A stretch of DNA of 7,407 nucleotides from Ruminococcaceae bacterium UBA3451 (GCA_002378845.1 DFRY01000038.1:43019-50425), one strand, 5' to 3'. Shown: positions 1 through 6,942, counted from the first letter of the stretch. Notes: generated by a model not told the origin, from the letters alone. Translations and numbers: made by a program.

Positions 1-742
1 CGCCAAGTTCGTCGCAAATAATAAATTCGGGCGACATGGAACGTATCGCCTGCATAATTCCATCCGCCTTCGGGTATCCGTCCAGAATATCACTGCATAT
101 TCCCAAATCATTCTGGGGAACGCCCATATAGGTACCGGCAAGTTCCCCGCGTTCATCTACTACCGTTACCTTTTTTATGTCGCCGCAAACACCCCCGGAA
201 AGCTGCCGCGCAATGTCACGCAAAATAGTCGTCTTACCGCTTGCCGGCGCCCCGGCAAGCAAAAGCCCGGAGTAAATGCTGCTTTTCAGCAACCGGAAAA
301 TTTCGTCCGCCGCGCCGGGAATTTCGCGTGCAATCCGGATATTGATGGAGGAAATGTCACGCATTCCGGAAATGGCTCCTTCGCGGAAAACCGCAGTACC
401 GCTAATTCCAACCCGGTGTCCGCCGCAAAGGGTTATGTACCCGTTTTTTATTTCATTTTGGTGACTGTAAATTGAATAGCTGCAAATATTGCGAAAACTT
501 TCTTCAATATCCGCCTTGTCCGCGTACAGCATATCGCCGTCCGGGTAACACAGCAACCGACCGTTCTGGCTTAGAAAATAGATTCCGCTTGTACAACAAA
601 TCGAAACCGGCCGATTCACACGAAGCCGTATCTCCTGTGTTTGATTTTTAATATCGTTCGGCAGGAACTTCAGGCTTTTCCGAATTCGGTCGCTCAGCGC
701 TTTGGACGCGGAATCGAATCGTGAGTCATTGTAAGTTTCCAT
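1..742 (-). CDS. spoIIIAA: Stage III sporulation protein AA, SpoIIIAA (3' end cut by window edge)
   Basis: ATPase of the SpoIIIA-SpoIIQ channel linking mother cell and forespore; it is related to secretion ATPases and is thought to power the complex from the mother-cell side. I translated 247 codons from the ATG at 742-740, preceded by a strong GGGAGG ribosome site (756-751). Visible family marks: EIRLR with a following RP (about 37-45), GGHRVGISG (107-115), NIRIARE (134-140), Walker A GAPASGKT (164-171), DERGELAG (196-203) and Walker B IICDELG (241-247), where the window ends. Family members are somewhat over 300 residues, so roughly the last quarter lies outside. It follows the ligA terminator closely, so it should have its own promoter, expected to be sigma-E type. 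The rest of the spoIIIA operon (AB-AH) should continue beyond base 1. The identification is secure. Confidence 0.96.
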   Translation of the reverse strand, partial: METYNDSRFDSASKALSDRIRKSLKFLPNDIKNQTQEIRLRVNRPVSICCTSGIYFLSQNGRLLCYPDGDMLYADKADIEESFRNICSYSIYSHQNEIKNGYITLCGGHRVGISGTAVFREGAISGMRDISSINIRIAREIPGAADEIFRLLKSSIYSGLLLAGAPASGKTTILRDIARQLSGGVCGDIKKVTVVDERGELAGTYMGVPQNDLGICSDILDGYPKADGIMQAIRSMSPEFIICDELG

Positions 743-749
743 TTACTTG

Positions 750-758
750 TCCTCCCTT
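750..758 (-). promoter_or_regulatory. Ribosome binding site of spoIIIAA
   Basis: Minus strand reads AAGGGAGGA, ending 7 bases before the ATG at 742. It is a near-perfect Shine-Dalgarno match and fixes the spoIIIAA start. Confidence 0.85.
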
Positions 759-766
759 ACATCACA

Positions 767-794
767 TAGATATGGACAACTTCGCTGTATTAGA
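767..794 (-). promoter_or_regulatory. Candidate sigma-E-like promoter for the spoIIIA operon
   Basis: Between the ligA terminator and the spoIIIAA ribosome site the minus strand holds TCTAATA (794-788), a 13-base spacer, then CATATCTA (774-767). The CATA core and the AT-rich -35 box with short spacing resemble mother-cell sigma-E promoters (roughly TCATATT, then CATACAAT), which drive spoIIIA in Bacillus subtilis. The second half of the -10 box matches poorly. The predicted leader would be only about 18 bases. Position and regulon knowledge support it more than the sequence match does. Confidence 0.35.
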
Positions 795-843
795 ACCAAA
801 AAACAAAAAACCGCAAAGTACATTTCACTGTACTTTGCGGTTT
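793..843 (-). terminator. Intrinsic terminator after ligA
   Basis: A perfect 15-bp inverted repeat (808-822 pairing with 829-843, six-base loop) starts about 20 bases after the ligA stop. On the minus strand it is followed by TTTTTTGTTTTTTGG, a classic U-tract. The plus-strand side is also T-rich (841-854), so the hairpin could stop opposing transcription, though no plus-strand gene is present. It separates ligA from the spoIIIA operon. Confidence 0.92.
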
Positions 844-863
844 GATTTTTCTTTAGAACGGAA

Positions 864-2846
864 TCAAGATTCGATCAGCTGAGTAAACTCATCTTCGGAC
901 AGGATAGGAACGCCCAGCTGCTGCGCCTTTGTCAGCTTACTTCCGGCATCTTCTCCTGCAAGAACGTAAGTCGTCTTTTTCGACACACTTCCGGATACTT
1001 TTCCCCCGAATTTTTCAATTATTGCCGTTGCGTCCGCTCTGGTCAAAGTCGGAAGCGTTCCGGTCAGCACGAACGTTTTCCCGGTAAAACGGTTGTCGTC
1101 AATGACCGTTTTGCTCAGCATATTTACCCCCGCGTCGCGCAGACGGCCGATTAAATGGGCGGTATTCGGCAACTGGAAAAAGTCCGCTACGCTCTGCGCC
1201 ATAATTGTGCCGAAGCCTTCAATCGCGGCGATCTCTTCCGAAGATGCGTGGAAAATGGCGTCGATACTGCGGAAATAGGAAGAAAGCAGTTTTGCCGCTT
1301 TCAGTCCGACATGCGGAATACCCAACGCAAATATAAGCCGGTAAAGGTCATTTTCTTTGGAACGCGCAACCGCTTCCACCAGATTCAACGACGATTTTTC
1401 CCCCATGCGCTCCAGCTGCATCAGTTGGCTTTGCTGAAGAGAATACAAATCTGCCGGCGAAGAAAGCAAATTTTCCTGAACCAGCTGTTCAATTACCGCA
1501 GGGCCTAAACCGTCAATATCCATTGCGTCGCGGCTGGTAAAATGAATGATGTGACGAAGCAGCTGTGCAGGGCACTCCGGGTTGGTACAGCGCGTTGCCG
1601 CCTCGCCCGCTTCCCGAATCACTTCCGCTCCGCAGGATGGGCATATCGCCGGCATTTCGTACTTCGGAGCACCGTCCAAATGCGAAACGACCGACACTAC
1701 TTCCGGAATAATTTCGCCCGCTTTGCGAAGAACAACCGTATCGCCGATGCGAATATCTTTTTCCGCGATAAAATCCTGATTATGAAGTGTTGCACGGCTG
1801 ACCGTAGTACCCGCCAAGCTGACCGGTTCAAATACGCCTGTCGGTGTCAGCACGCCGGTACGGCCCACATTAATTTCAATATTCAACAGTTTTGTCTGTT
1901 TTTCTTCCGGCGGATACTTAAATGCTTCCGCCCATTTTGGAAATTTTGCAGTACTTCCAAGCACATTACGCTGTGAAAAGGAATTCACCTTTACAACTGC
2001 GCCGTCAATGGAATAACCCAGAGAACCGCGCAGATCGCCAATGCGGTGCACTTCCTCAATAACCTCTTCAATGGTTTGGCATGGGCGGTAAAAAGGCGGC
2101 ACCGTAAAACCGAGGTTTTTTAAGAAATCAAGCGCTTCGTCATGATAATGAAGCTCTGCTCCGTTTACCTGCTGCACATTGAATACAAAAATATCCAACA
2201 CACGGGATGCGGTAATCTGCGAATTTTTTTGCCGCAGCGAACCTGCAGCCGCATTGCGCGGATTTTTAAACGGCTTTTCATCGTTCAGTTCCTGCCGTTC
2301 GCAAAGGCGGTCAAAGCTTTCATGCGACATATACACTTCTCCGCGAACTTCTACAAAAGGCAGGGCTTCGTTCAGCCTTCGGGGAACCGTGCGAATGGTT
2401 CGAAGGTTTTCCGTCACATCCTCACCCACACTACCGTCCCCACGGGTGGAACCACGCACGAATAAACCGTCGCGGTATTCCAGTGATACGGAAAGGCCGT
2501 CAAATTTCGGCTCAACAATATAAACCGGGGCATCCACTACGGCACGCACCTTACGGTCAAAGTCGATGAGTTCCTGCTCTGAAAAAGAGTCGTGCAGACT
2601 CTCCATCGGAACGGTATGAACGACTGGTTCAAATTTATTTATTGCCGCACCGCCAACGTTTTGTGTCGGTGAATCCGGAGTAATCAGTTCCGGGAATTCC
2701 GCCTCCAGCTGCTGCAGCCTGCGATACAGCATGTCATATTCATAATCATCAATTTCCGGTGCGTCTTCCACATAATATTTTTTGTTATGGTAATTAATCT
2801 GTTCCGAAAGTTCTTTTAAAAGCTTTCTTGCTTCATTTACGTCCAT
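864..2846 (-). CDS. ligA: NAD-dependent DNA ligase LigA
   Basis: Seals nicks in duplex DNA using NAD+, joining Okazaki fragments and completing excision repair. From the start chosen here the protein is 660 residues, normal for the family. Domains in order: Ia NAD-binding region with the YY-D-Y-D pattern (about 24-40); adenylation domain with catalytic lysine K114 in EPKFDG, then STRGDG-GEDVT (about 133-145), EVRGEV and FKNPRNAAAGSLRQ; OB fold with VGRTGVLTP, ATLHN and RKAGEIIPEV; four-cysteine zinc finger (C402, C405, C420, C425); helix-hairpin-helix repeats (about 440-575); C-terminal BRCT domain (about 584-660). All key motifs are intact. An in-frame ATG ten codons upstream (2876) lacks a ribosome site and sits inside a likely -10 box, whereas 2846 has AGAGGG (2861-2856) nine bases upstream, so 2846 is preferred. 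It lies 41 bases after yunB and ends at a strong terminator. Confidence 0.98.
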   Translation of the reverse strand: MDVNEARKLLKELSEQINYHNKKYYVEDAPEIDDYEYDMLYRRLQQLEAEFPELITPDSPTQNVGGAAINKFEPVVHTVPMESLHDSFSEQELIDFDRKVRAVVDAPVYIVEPKFDGLSVSLEYRDGLFVRGSTRGDGSVGEDVTENLRTIRTVPRRLNEALPFVEVRGEVYMSHESFDRLCERQELNDEKPFKNPRNAAAGSLRQKNSQITASRVLDIFVFNVQQVNGAELHYHDEALDFLKNLGFTVPPFYRPCQTIEEVIEEVHRIGDLRGSLGYSIDGAVVKVNSFSQRNVLGSTAKFPKWAEAFKYPPEEKQTKLLNIEINVGRTGVLTPTGVFEPVSLAGTTVSRATLHNQDFIAEKDIRIGDTVVLRKAGEIIPEVVSVVSHLDGAPKYEMPAICPSCGAEVIREAGEAATRCTNPECPAQLLRHIIHFTSRDAMDIDGLGPAVIEQLVQENLLSSPADLYSLQQSQLMQLERMGEKSSLNLVEAVARSKENDLYRLIFALGIPHVGLKAAKLLSSYFRSIDAIFHASSEEIAAIEGFGTIMAQSVADFFQLPNTAHLIGRLRDAGVNMLSKTVIDDNRFTGKTFVLTGTLPTLTRADATAIIEKFGGKVSGSVSKKTTYVLAGEDAGSKLTKAQQLGVPILSEDEFTQLIES

Positions 2847-2874
2847 GGTTATCCGCCCTCTCATCTGTCGTACC

Positions 2875-2904
2875 ATTATATAACAGATTATTGTATGTTT
2901 GCAA
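2875..2904 (-). promoter_or_regulatory. ligA: Candidate sigma-A promoter of ligA
   Basis: The minus strand reads TTGCAA (2904-2899), an 18-base spacer and a perfect TATAAT (2880-2875), overlapping the end of yunB. The predicted start of transcription is near 2868, about 21 bases before the ATG at 2846. It would let the essential ligase be expressed in growth, independently of the sporulation gene yunB. The -35 box matches only four of six positions. Confidence 0.5.
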
Positions 2905-3523
2905 CCACCTCGGGAACCTTGCCGACAATAATCGTTTCGGCAACAGGAATATTGGTGTCGATATCGGTCGTCGTATTAAATCCCGGTAAAAAAGAATAAA
3001 CGCTTGTATGTATTTTCAGATAAATCTGATGCTTGGTTTGGTTAATCCCCGCAGACTCAAAAGAGCTTTGAAAGTCTGCGTTCACGTTTCCGCTTAGGGT
3101 AAGCCGAAGCGGGACTTCGGGGCCATAGCCATGCAACAGTTCGTTTCCGGTTAATGTACCCAGGGAAACGCCGACATCCATATGACTGTCAGAACCAAGG
3201 TCACTTTGTACATCTTTGATTATAATTGCTTTCAGTTCGTTCATTTTAACCATATTGGTTGTAATTGCGAGCACTTCACCGGAATCGTTGCGCTCCACCG
3301 TTACGAGATCACTGTATGAAATCTCATTGTTTTTCAATTCTTCCGCTACGGCGTTATTAATGGTATTCACCGACTGAATTCGCGCCTGATTCGTTGTTAT
3401 GGATTCAATTATGGGGCGTATCTGTTTATCTACCATTAGTATAAGCACAAAAAACACAACTATGAACAGAAAGGCCCTCCATCGGACAGAACGCCCGGAA
3501 TGGTACCCGCGCGACCTTCTCAT
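2888..3523 (-). CDS. yunB: Sporulation protein YunB
   Basis: Member of the YunB family, needed for normal sporulation in Bacillus subtilis, where it belongs to the sigma-E regulon; its molecular role is not known. The 211-residue protein has a basic N-terminus (RRSRGYHSGRSVRWR), one membrane segment (about 17-31, AFLFIVVFFVLILMV) and a domain predicted to lie outside the membrane. Family-like elements include a run resembling INNAVAEEL (about 57), SYSDLVTVERNDSGEV, VSLGTLTGNELLHGYGPEVP (about 118-137), AGINQTKHQIYLKI, and a C-terminal PVAETIIVGKVPEV. The ATG at 3523 has a strong GGGAGGT (3536-3530) six bases upstream; an in-frame TTG at 3538 overlaps that ribosome site and is rejected. It stands after the ispH-rpsA terminator and before ligA. 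Identification is by remembered family pattern and is good, not absolute. Confidence 0.88.
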   Translation of the reverse strand: MRRSRGYHSGRSVRWRAFLFIVVFFVLILMVDKQIRPIIESITTNQARIQSVNTINNAVAEELKNNEISYSDLVTVERNDSGEVLAITTNMVKMNELKAIIIKDVQSDLGSDSHMDVGVSLGTLTGNELLHGYGPEVPLRLTLSGNVNADFQSSFESAGINQTKHQIYLKIHTSVYSFLPGFNTTTDIDTNIPVAETIIVGKVPEVVANIQ

Positions 3524-3656
3524 CGTGCCACCTCCCAAAGCTCATACTTCATAATACTCGGAAGGAATAAAAGTGTGAAAAGGAATTATAGCGGTTTTTT
3601 AATCCATATAATCGCAGAAAAGAATAAAAAAACAATCCTCATATTGATTTTAGCCT
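3524..3656 (-). other. Intergenic leader region upstream of yunB
   Basis: AT-rich stretch holding the yunB ribosome site (3536-3530). The only clear promoter-like box is a TATAAT on the minus strand (3590-3585), but the sequence 17 bases upstream (GATTAT) is a poor -35. No convincing sigma-E CATA box was found by eye, although yunB is expected to be sigma-E controlled. No RNA structure or small gene is supported here. Confidence 0.3.
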
Positions 3657-3692
3657 ACAAAAAAGGCACAAAGAACATAGCTCTTTGTGCCT
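3657..3692 (-). terminator. Intrinsic terminator of the cmk-acyltransferase-ispH-rpsA operon
   Basis: A perfect 11-bp inverted repeat (3664-3674 pairing with 3682-3692, seven-base loop ACATAGC in plus orientation) begins about 20 bases after the ispH-rpsA stop. On the minus strand it runs directly into six T residues. The plus-strand side has no T-run, so it acts in one direction only. Confidence 0.92.
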
Positions 3693-3712
3693 AAATTTAA
3701 CTTGTTAAGATT

Positions 3713-5683
3713 TTATTCCTCGGTATTCTCTTCCGTTGCTTCTTCCGGCTCGGAAAGTGCACGGATTGAAAGGCTGACGCGCTTTTTGTCAAAGTCGATC
3801 TCAGTAATCTTTGCTTTGACAACATCGTTTACCTTAAGGACATCCTGCGGCTTTTCGATTCTGTGGTCGGCAATCTGGGAAATATGTATTAATCCGTCGA
3901 TGCCGGGGATAATTCTCGCAAAAGCGCCGAATGCGGTCATACCAACGATCGTTACATCTGCAACTGTGCCAACCGGATAATCACGTTTCAGAATTTCCCA
4001 CGGATTATCTTCCGCACGTTTGTAGCCAAGAGAAATCTTGCCCTTTTCTTTGTCAAGGCCCTTAATATAAACAGTGACGGTATCGCCGACATTGATTACT
4101 TCGGACGGATGCTTAATTCTGCCCCAAGAAAGTTCGGAGATATGAATCATGCCGTCAATGCCGCCCAAATCAACAAATGCGCCGTATGCAGTCAAAGATT
4201 TGACAACACCGGTGTATTCTTTGCCTTCTTCTGCGGTTTCCCAGAACTTTTCAGCCTGCTCTTTTCTTGCATCCTTCAGTACGGAACGAATGGAGCCGAC
4301 TGCACGTCTGCGGCTGCGGTTTACTTCAATAATGCGGAATTTAACTTCCTTCTTCAGCAAATCTTCCAAAGAATCGCTGCGGGAAGAAGTTGCCTGGGAA
4401 GCAGGAATGAATACACGCACACCGTTGGTAACGGCAATGACGCCGCCCTTGATGACTTCGGTAACCACGCCGGTCAAAACAGCTTCGTTTTCCTCTGCTG
4501 CTGCTACGGTTTCCCAGCCTTTTGCTGCGTCAAGACGCTTTTTGGAAAGCATGATGGTACCTTCCTGATCGTTTGTACGCATGATGAGAAGGTCAAGCTC
4601 GTCGCCGATCTTAACAATATCTTCCGGCTTTACATTAGGGTCTGCAGAAAGTTCAGATGCAGAAATAAATCCTGCCTGCTTTCTTCCGACATCGACATAT
4701 ACTTCGCTGGGAGTAATGCCAACAACCACACCGTGTACCTTTTCATCTGTATTTAAACTCTTTAGGGATTCTTCGAGCATTTCCTCAAAGTTACCCTCGG
4801 CATTATTCTCCGTTAAATTTTGATCCGCGCCCTCAATGAATTCTGACATGGTATCAAGTACCTCCTTTATAATGCTTGCCGGTGTCGAAGCACCAGCAGT
4901 AATGCCAATACAATCGGCCTTTTTCAGTGCCGCCAGCGGAAGCTCGTCCGCAGTTTCTATCAAATAAGTGGTGCAATTCTGCCCACAAACGTCGCGCAAT
5001 TTCGCAGTATTGGAGCTTTGTTTTCCTCCAATAACAATCATGATGTCACACTGCTGTGAAAGAAGTGCCGACTCCGATTGACGTTTAGCAGTAGCATTAC
5101 ATATTGTATCAAAAATAGTTGCGTTTGTATATACCCTTTTTATTATTTTCAAACAATTTTCCCATTCGGATACACTAAAAGTTGTCTGTGCGACCACACA
5201 TATTGGTTTATCCTTCTCGGTTAGAATATTGTCGGTAATATTCTGGAGTTCTTCCGTATTTTTGAATATATAACAAGCGCCGTCGCAGTGCCCGCGAATC
5301 CCCTGTACCTCGGGGTGATTTGCATCCCCCGCTATCAATACGGTTTTGCCTTCTTTTGCAGCCTTGGAAACGATTCTATGAATTTTTGCCACAAACGGAC
5401 AGGTTGCGTCGCTATAGTCCAGCTGCAGCTCTTTGACCCGTTCCAACACTGACTGCTCCACCCCATGGGAACGAATAACAATCGTTCCGCCGGCAGGAAC
5501 CTGCTCGGGGGAGTCAACCACTACAACACCGCGTTTTTCCAAATCCTTCAGCGTTTGCGGATTATGGATAATCGGCCCCAGCGTGTAAACAGACTTGCCG
5601 TTTTCAAGCAATTCATTGACCATGTTGACTGCGCGGTCCACTCCAAAACAAAAACCGGCGGACTTGGCTACCGTTACTTTCAA
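3713..5683 (-). CDS. ispH: Fused 4-hydroxy-3-methylbut-2-enyl diphosphate reductase (IspH) and ribosomal protein S1
   Basis: One 656-residue frame joins two proteins. Residues 1 to about 283 are IspH, the 4Fe-4S enzyme that makes IPP and DMAPP in the last step of the MEP pathway: cluster cysteines C12 (GFCFGV), C95 (DATCP) and C195; substrate residues H40, H73 (RSHG), H123 and E125 (NHPEV), T167 (QTT), S223-N225 (SSN) and S266 (TAGAST) are all present. An acidic linker (about 284-312) leads to four S1 RNA-binding folds (about 314-383, 400-467, 487-556, 571-641) and an acidic tail. The S1 part resembles Bacillus YpfD in size and domain number, rather than six-domain E. coli S1. Such fusions are known in Clostridia. 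The start is TTG, not ATG, with GGAGGAG (5695-5689) five bases upstream, and it overlaps the previous gene's TGA as TTGA, suggesting translational coupling. A possible internal start for S1 alone is listed separately. Confidence 0.97.
   Translation of the reverse strand: MKVTVAKSAGFCFGVDRAVNMVNELLENGKSVYTLGPIIHNPQTLKDLEKRGVVVVDSPEQVPAGGTIVIRSHGVEQSVLERVKELQLDYSDATCPFVAKIHRIVSKAAKEGKTVLIAGDANHPEVQGIRGHCDGACYIFKNTEELQNITDNILTEKDKPICVVAQTTFSVSEWENCLKIIKRVYTNATIFDTICNATAKRQSESALLSQQCDIMIVIGGKQSSNTAKLRDVCGQNCTTYLIETADELPLAALKKADCIGITAGASTPASIIKEVLDTMSEFIEGADQNLTENNAEGNFEEMLEESLKSLNTDEKVHGVVVGITPSEVYVDVGRKQAGFISASELSADPNVKPEDIVKIGDELDLLIMRTNDQEGTIMLSKKRLDAAKGWETVAAAEENEAVLTGVVTEVIKGGVIAVTNGVRVFIPASQATSSRSDSLEDLLKKEVKFRIIEVNRSRRRAVGSIRSVLKDARKEQAEKFWETAEEGKEYTGVVKSLTAYGAFVDLGGIDGMIHISELSWGRIKHPSEVINVGDTVTVYIKGLDKEKGKISLGYKRAEDNPWEILKRDYPVGTVADVTIVGMTAFGAFARIIPGIDGLIHISQIADHRIEKPQDVLKVNDVVKAKITEIDFDKKRVSLSIRALSEPEEATEENTEE
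4847..4868 (-). promoter_or_regulatory. Possible internal ribosome site and ATG for free S1
   Basis: Inside the fusion gene the minus strand has AAAGGAGGT (4868-4860), ten bases, then ATG (4849-4847), in frame with the S1 part (M279, followed by SEF). Starting there would give a 378-residue four-domain S1, close to the size of stand-alone YpfD. The Shine-Dalgarno lies in the codons for K-E-V, which are also typical of IspH C-termini, so the match may be a by-product of protein sequence. Confidence 0.5.
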
Positions 5684-6279
5684 TCTTTCTCCTCCAATAG
5701 TTCATTTATACGCTGAGAGATTATTCCAGCCGCTTCCCGAATAGAAGCATGTTCGTTTTCTGTTATGTTAAGTTCTTCATACGGTATTACCGGACCGAAG
5801 CGCAACGTAATACGGCGAAACGGTTTGATTCTGCCGTCACAATAAATTGACGCCGGCAAAATAGGAGCATGCGTTTTTGCAGCAAGCAACGCAACGCCGG
5901 CTTTCGCTTTAAAGGGCGTGCTGTCATACACACATTTCCCTTGCGGAAAAATTCCTAATATACCGCCGCTATTTATAATATGCATTGCGGTTTTTATGGA
6001 TTCGGCATCCCCTTTGCCGCGTTTCACCGGAAAAGCACCGAATTTGTAAAGCATTCGGCGTACAAAAGCGCCGTGTTCCTCAAAAAGCTCTGATTTTGCC
6101 ATATAACGAATTTGCCTTTGAAAGGGAATTGCAAGCAAAAACGGGTCGATTACGGACCTGTGGTTACAGCAAACAATCAATTCGCCATCTTTTGGAATAT
6201 GTTCGATTCCTTTCACATGAAACGGAAACAAATTTTTTGCAAACGGGGTTAAAAACCGAAGGCAAAAAAAGTACAGCAT
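5680..6279 (-). CDS. PlsC-like lysophospholipid acyltransferase with altered motif III
   Basis: Membrane-associated acyltransferase of the PlsC/LPLAT family, which usually moves an acyl chain to lysophosphatidic acid. The 199-residue protein shows motif I NHRSVID (catalytic H40 and D45), motif II GAFPVKRG (81-88), motif III FPQGK (111-115) and motif IV APILPA (138-143). Motif III normally reads FPEGTRS: here the glutamate is glutamine and the threonine-arginine pair is lost, so activity on the usual substrate is uncertain. It is clearly related to the preceding gene (shared CCNH, KSELFE, GAFPV-RGKGD blocks), suggesting tandem duplication and divergence. The ATG lies five bases after the upstream stop, with only a weak AAAGG (6294-6290), and the stop overlaps the ispH-rpsA TTG start. 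It could be a specialised acyltransferase with a different acceptor. Confidence 0.88.
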   Translation of the reverse strand: MLYFFCLRFLTPFAKNLFPFHVKGIEHIPKDGELIVCCNHRSVIDPFLLAIPFQRQIRYMAKSELFEEHGAFVRRMLYKFGAFPVKRGKGDAESIKTAMHIINSGGILGIFPQGKCVYDSTPFKAKAGVALLAAKTHAPILPASIYCDGRIKPFRRITLRFGPVIPYEELNITENEHASIREAAGIISQRINELLEEKD

Positions 6280-6284
6280 ACTAA

Positions 6285-6920
6285 TCAGGCCTTTGCCTTT
6301 TCTAATGTTTTCAGGTCACGCTCGCGCAGCTTCGCAATTCGGTTCATTATTTCGCGGGACGCATTGCGGTACTCTGTGCCGGAGCCCTGCACAATTCCCA
6401 GCTCTTCAGGCTGAATCAGTTCCCCGAAGGACACGATGCATTTATGGAAAATTTTTGGCACACCGCCATCCTTTGCCGTAATGCAGCATGGTAAAATGGG
6501 GGCATTATTACTGTGTGCAAGCATTACCGCACCTGCTTTTGGCTGAAGGAACTCCCCGGTTTTTGAACGGGTTCCCTCAATAAAAATACCCAGTGCCTGA
6601 CCGTCTTCAAGCAACTGGCTCGCTTTATTGATGGCGCCTTTGTCGCCTTTTCCCCTTTGCACAGGAAACGCGCCTAAGGAAGAAAGCAGCAGCCCCAAAG
6701 CCTTATTTTCGAATAATTCTGATTTTGACATAAAGAAAAGCTGCCGGTGCTGTGTAAAAGCCAGCCGTACCGGGTCGGAGATGCTGACATGGTTGCAGCA
6801 AACAATCACTTTGCCGTTCTGCGGCATATTTTCTTTGTTATTCACTTTATAGGGAATAAAATATTTCAGAAACCATTGAACAAAAGTTTTACCGAAAGCA
6901 TAGAGCGGAGTACGTTTCAT
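6285..6920 (-). CDS. plsC: 1-acyl-sn-glycerol-3-phosphate acyltransferase, PlsC family
   Basis: Likely adds the second acyl chain to lysophosphatidic acid to make phosphatidic acid, at the inner face of the membrane. The 211-residue protein carries all four family motifs: I NHVSISD (H44, D49 catalytic pair), II GAFPVQRG (83-90), III FIEGTRS (113-119, with conserved glutamate and arginine) and IV APILPC (140-145). The hydrophobic/aromatic N-terminus (about 5-24) may sit at the membrane. It starts 22 bases after cmk, with GGTGA about five bases before the ATG, and is followed by a second, more divergent acyltransferase five bases on. Cmk-plsC adjacency is common in Clostridia. Exact acceptor preference cannot be read from sequence. 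Confidence 0.93.
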   Translation of the reverse strand: MKRTPLYAFGKTFVQWFLKYFIPYKVNNKENMPQNGKVIVCCNHVSISDPVRLAFTQHRQLFFMSKSELFENKALGLLLSSLGAFPVQRGKGDKGAINKASQLLEDGQALGIFIEGTRSKTGEFLQPKAGAVMLAHSNNAPILPCCITAKDGGVPKIFHKCIVSFGELIQPEELGIVQGSGTEYRNASREIMNRIAKLRERDLKTLEKAKA

Positions 6921-6942
6921 AGTTTCACCAATTTTCGTAATT

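Noticed and set aside
276..464. 62-residue plus-strand frame near the left edge
   Set aside because: It is antisense to the spoIIIAA core, including the GGHRVGISG and Walker A region, which translates cleanly on the minus strand.
808..843. Inverted repeat considered as an operator or small RNA
   Set aside because: Perfect stem followed by a long T-tract just after the ligA stop is fully explained as an intrinsic terminator.
1542..1976. 144-residue plus-strand open frame, plus others within 1093-2523
   Set aside because: All lie opposite conserved ligA motifs (OB fold, zinc finger, adenylation domain) and show no domain or plausible ribosome site.
3500..3694. 64-residue plus-strand frame spanning the yunB 5' end and the intergenic region
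   Set aside because: It overlaps the yunB start, has low-complexity AT-rich coding, ends inside the terminator hairpin, and has no family resemblance.
4109..4756. 215-residue open frame on the plus strand opposite the S1 domains
   Set aside because: It is antisense to well-conserved S1 folds, has no recognisable family pattern, and arises from the codon structure of the real gene.
4764..4784. A second possible S1 start at M302 (GAGGAAATG)
   Set aside because: The GAGG motif is only two bases from the ATG, too close for a good ribosome site; M279 is the better candidate.
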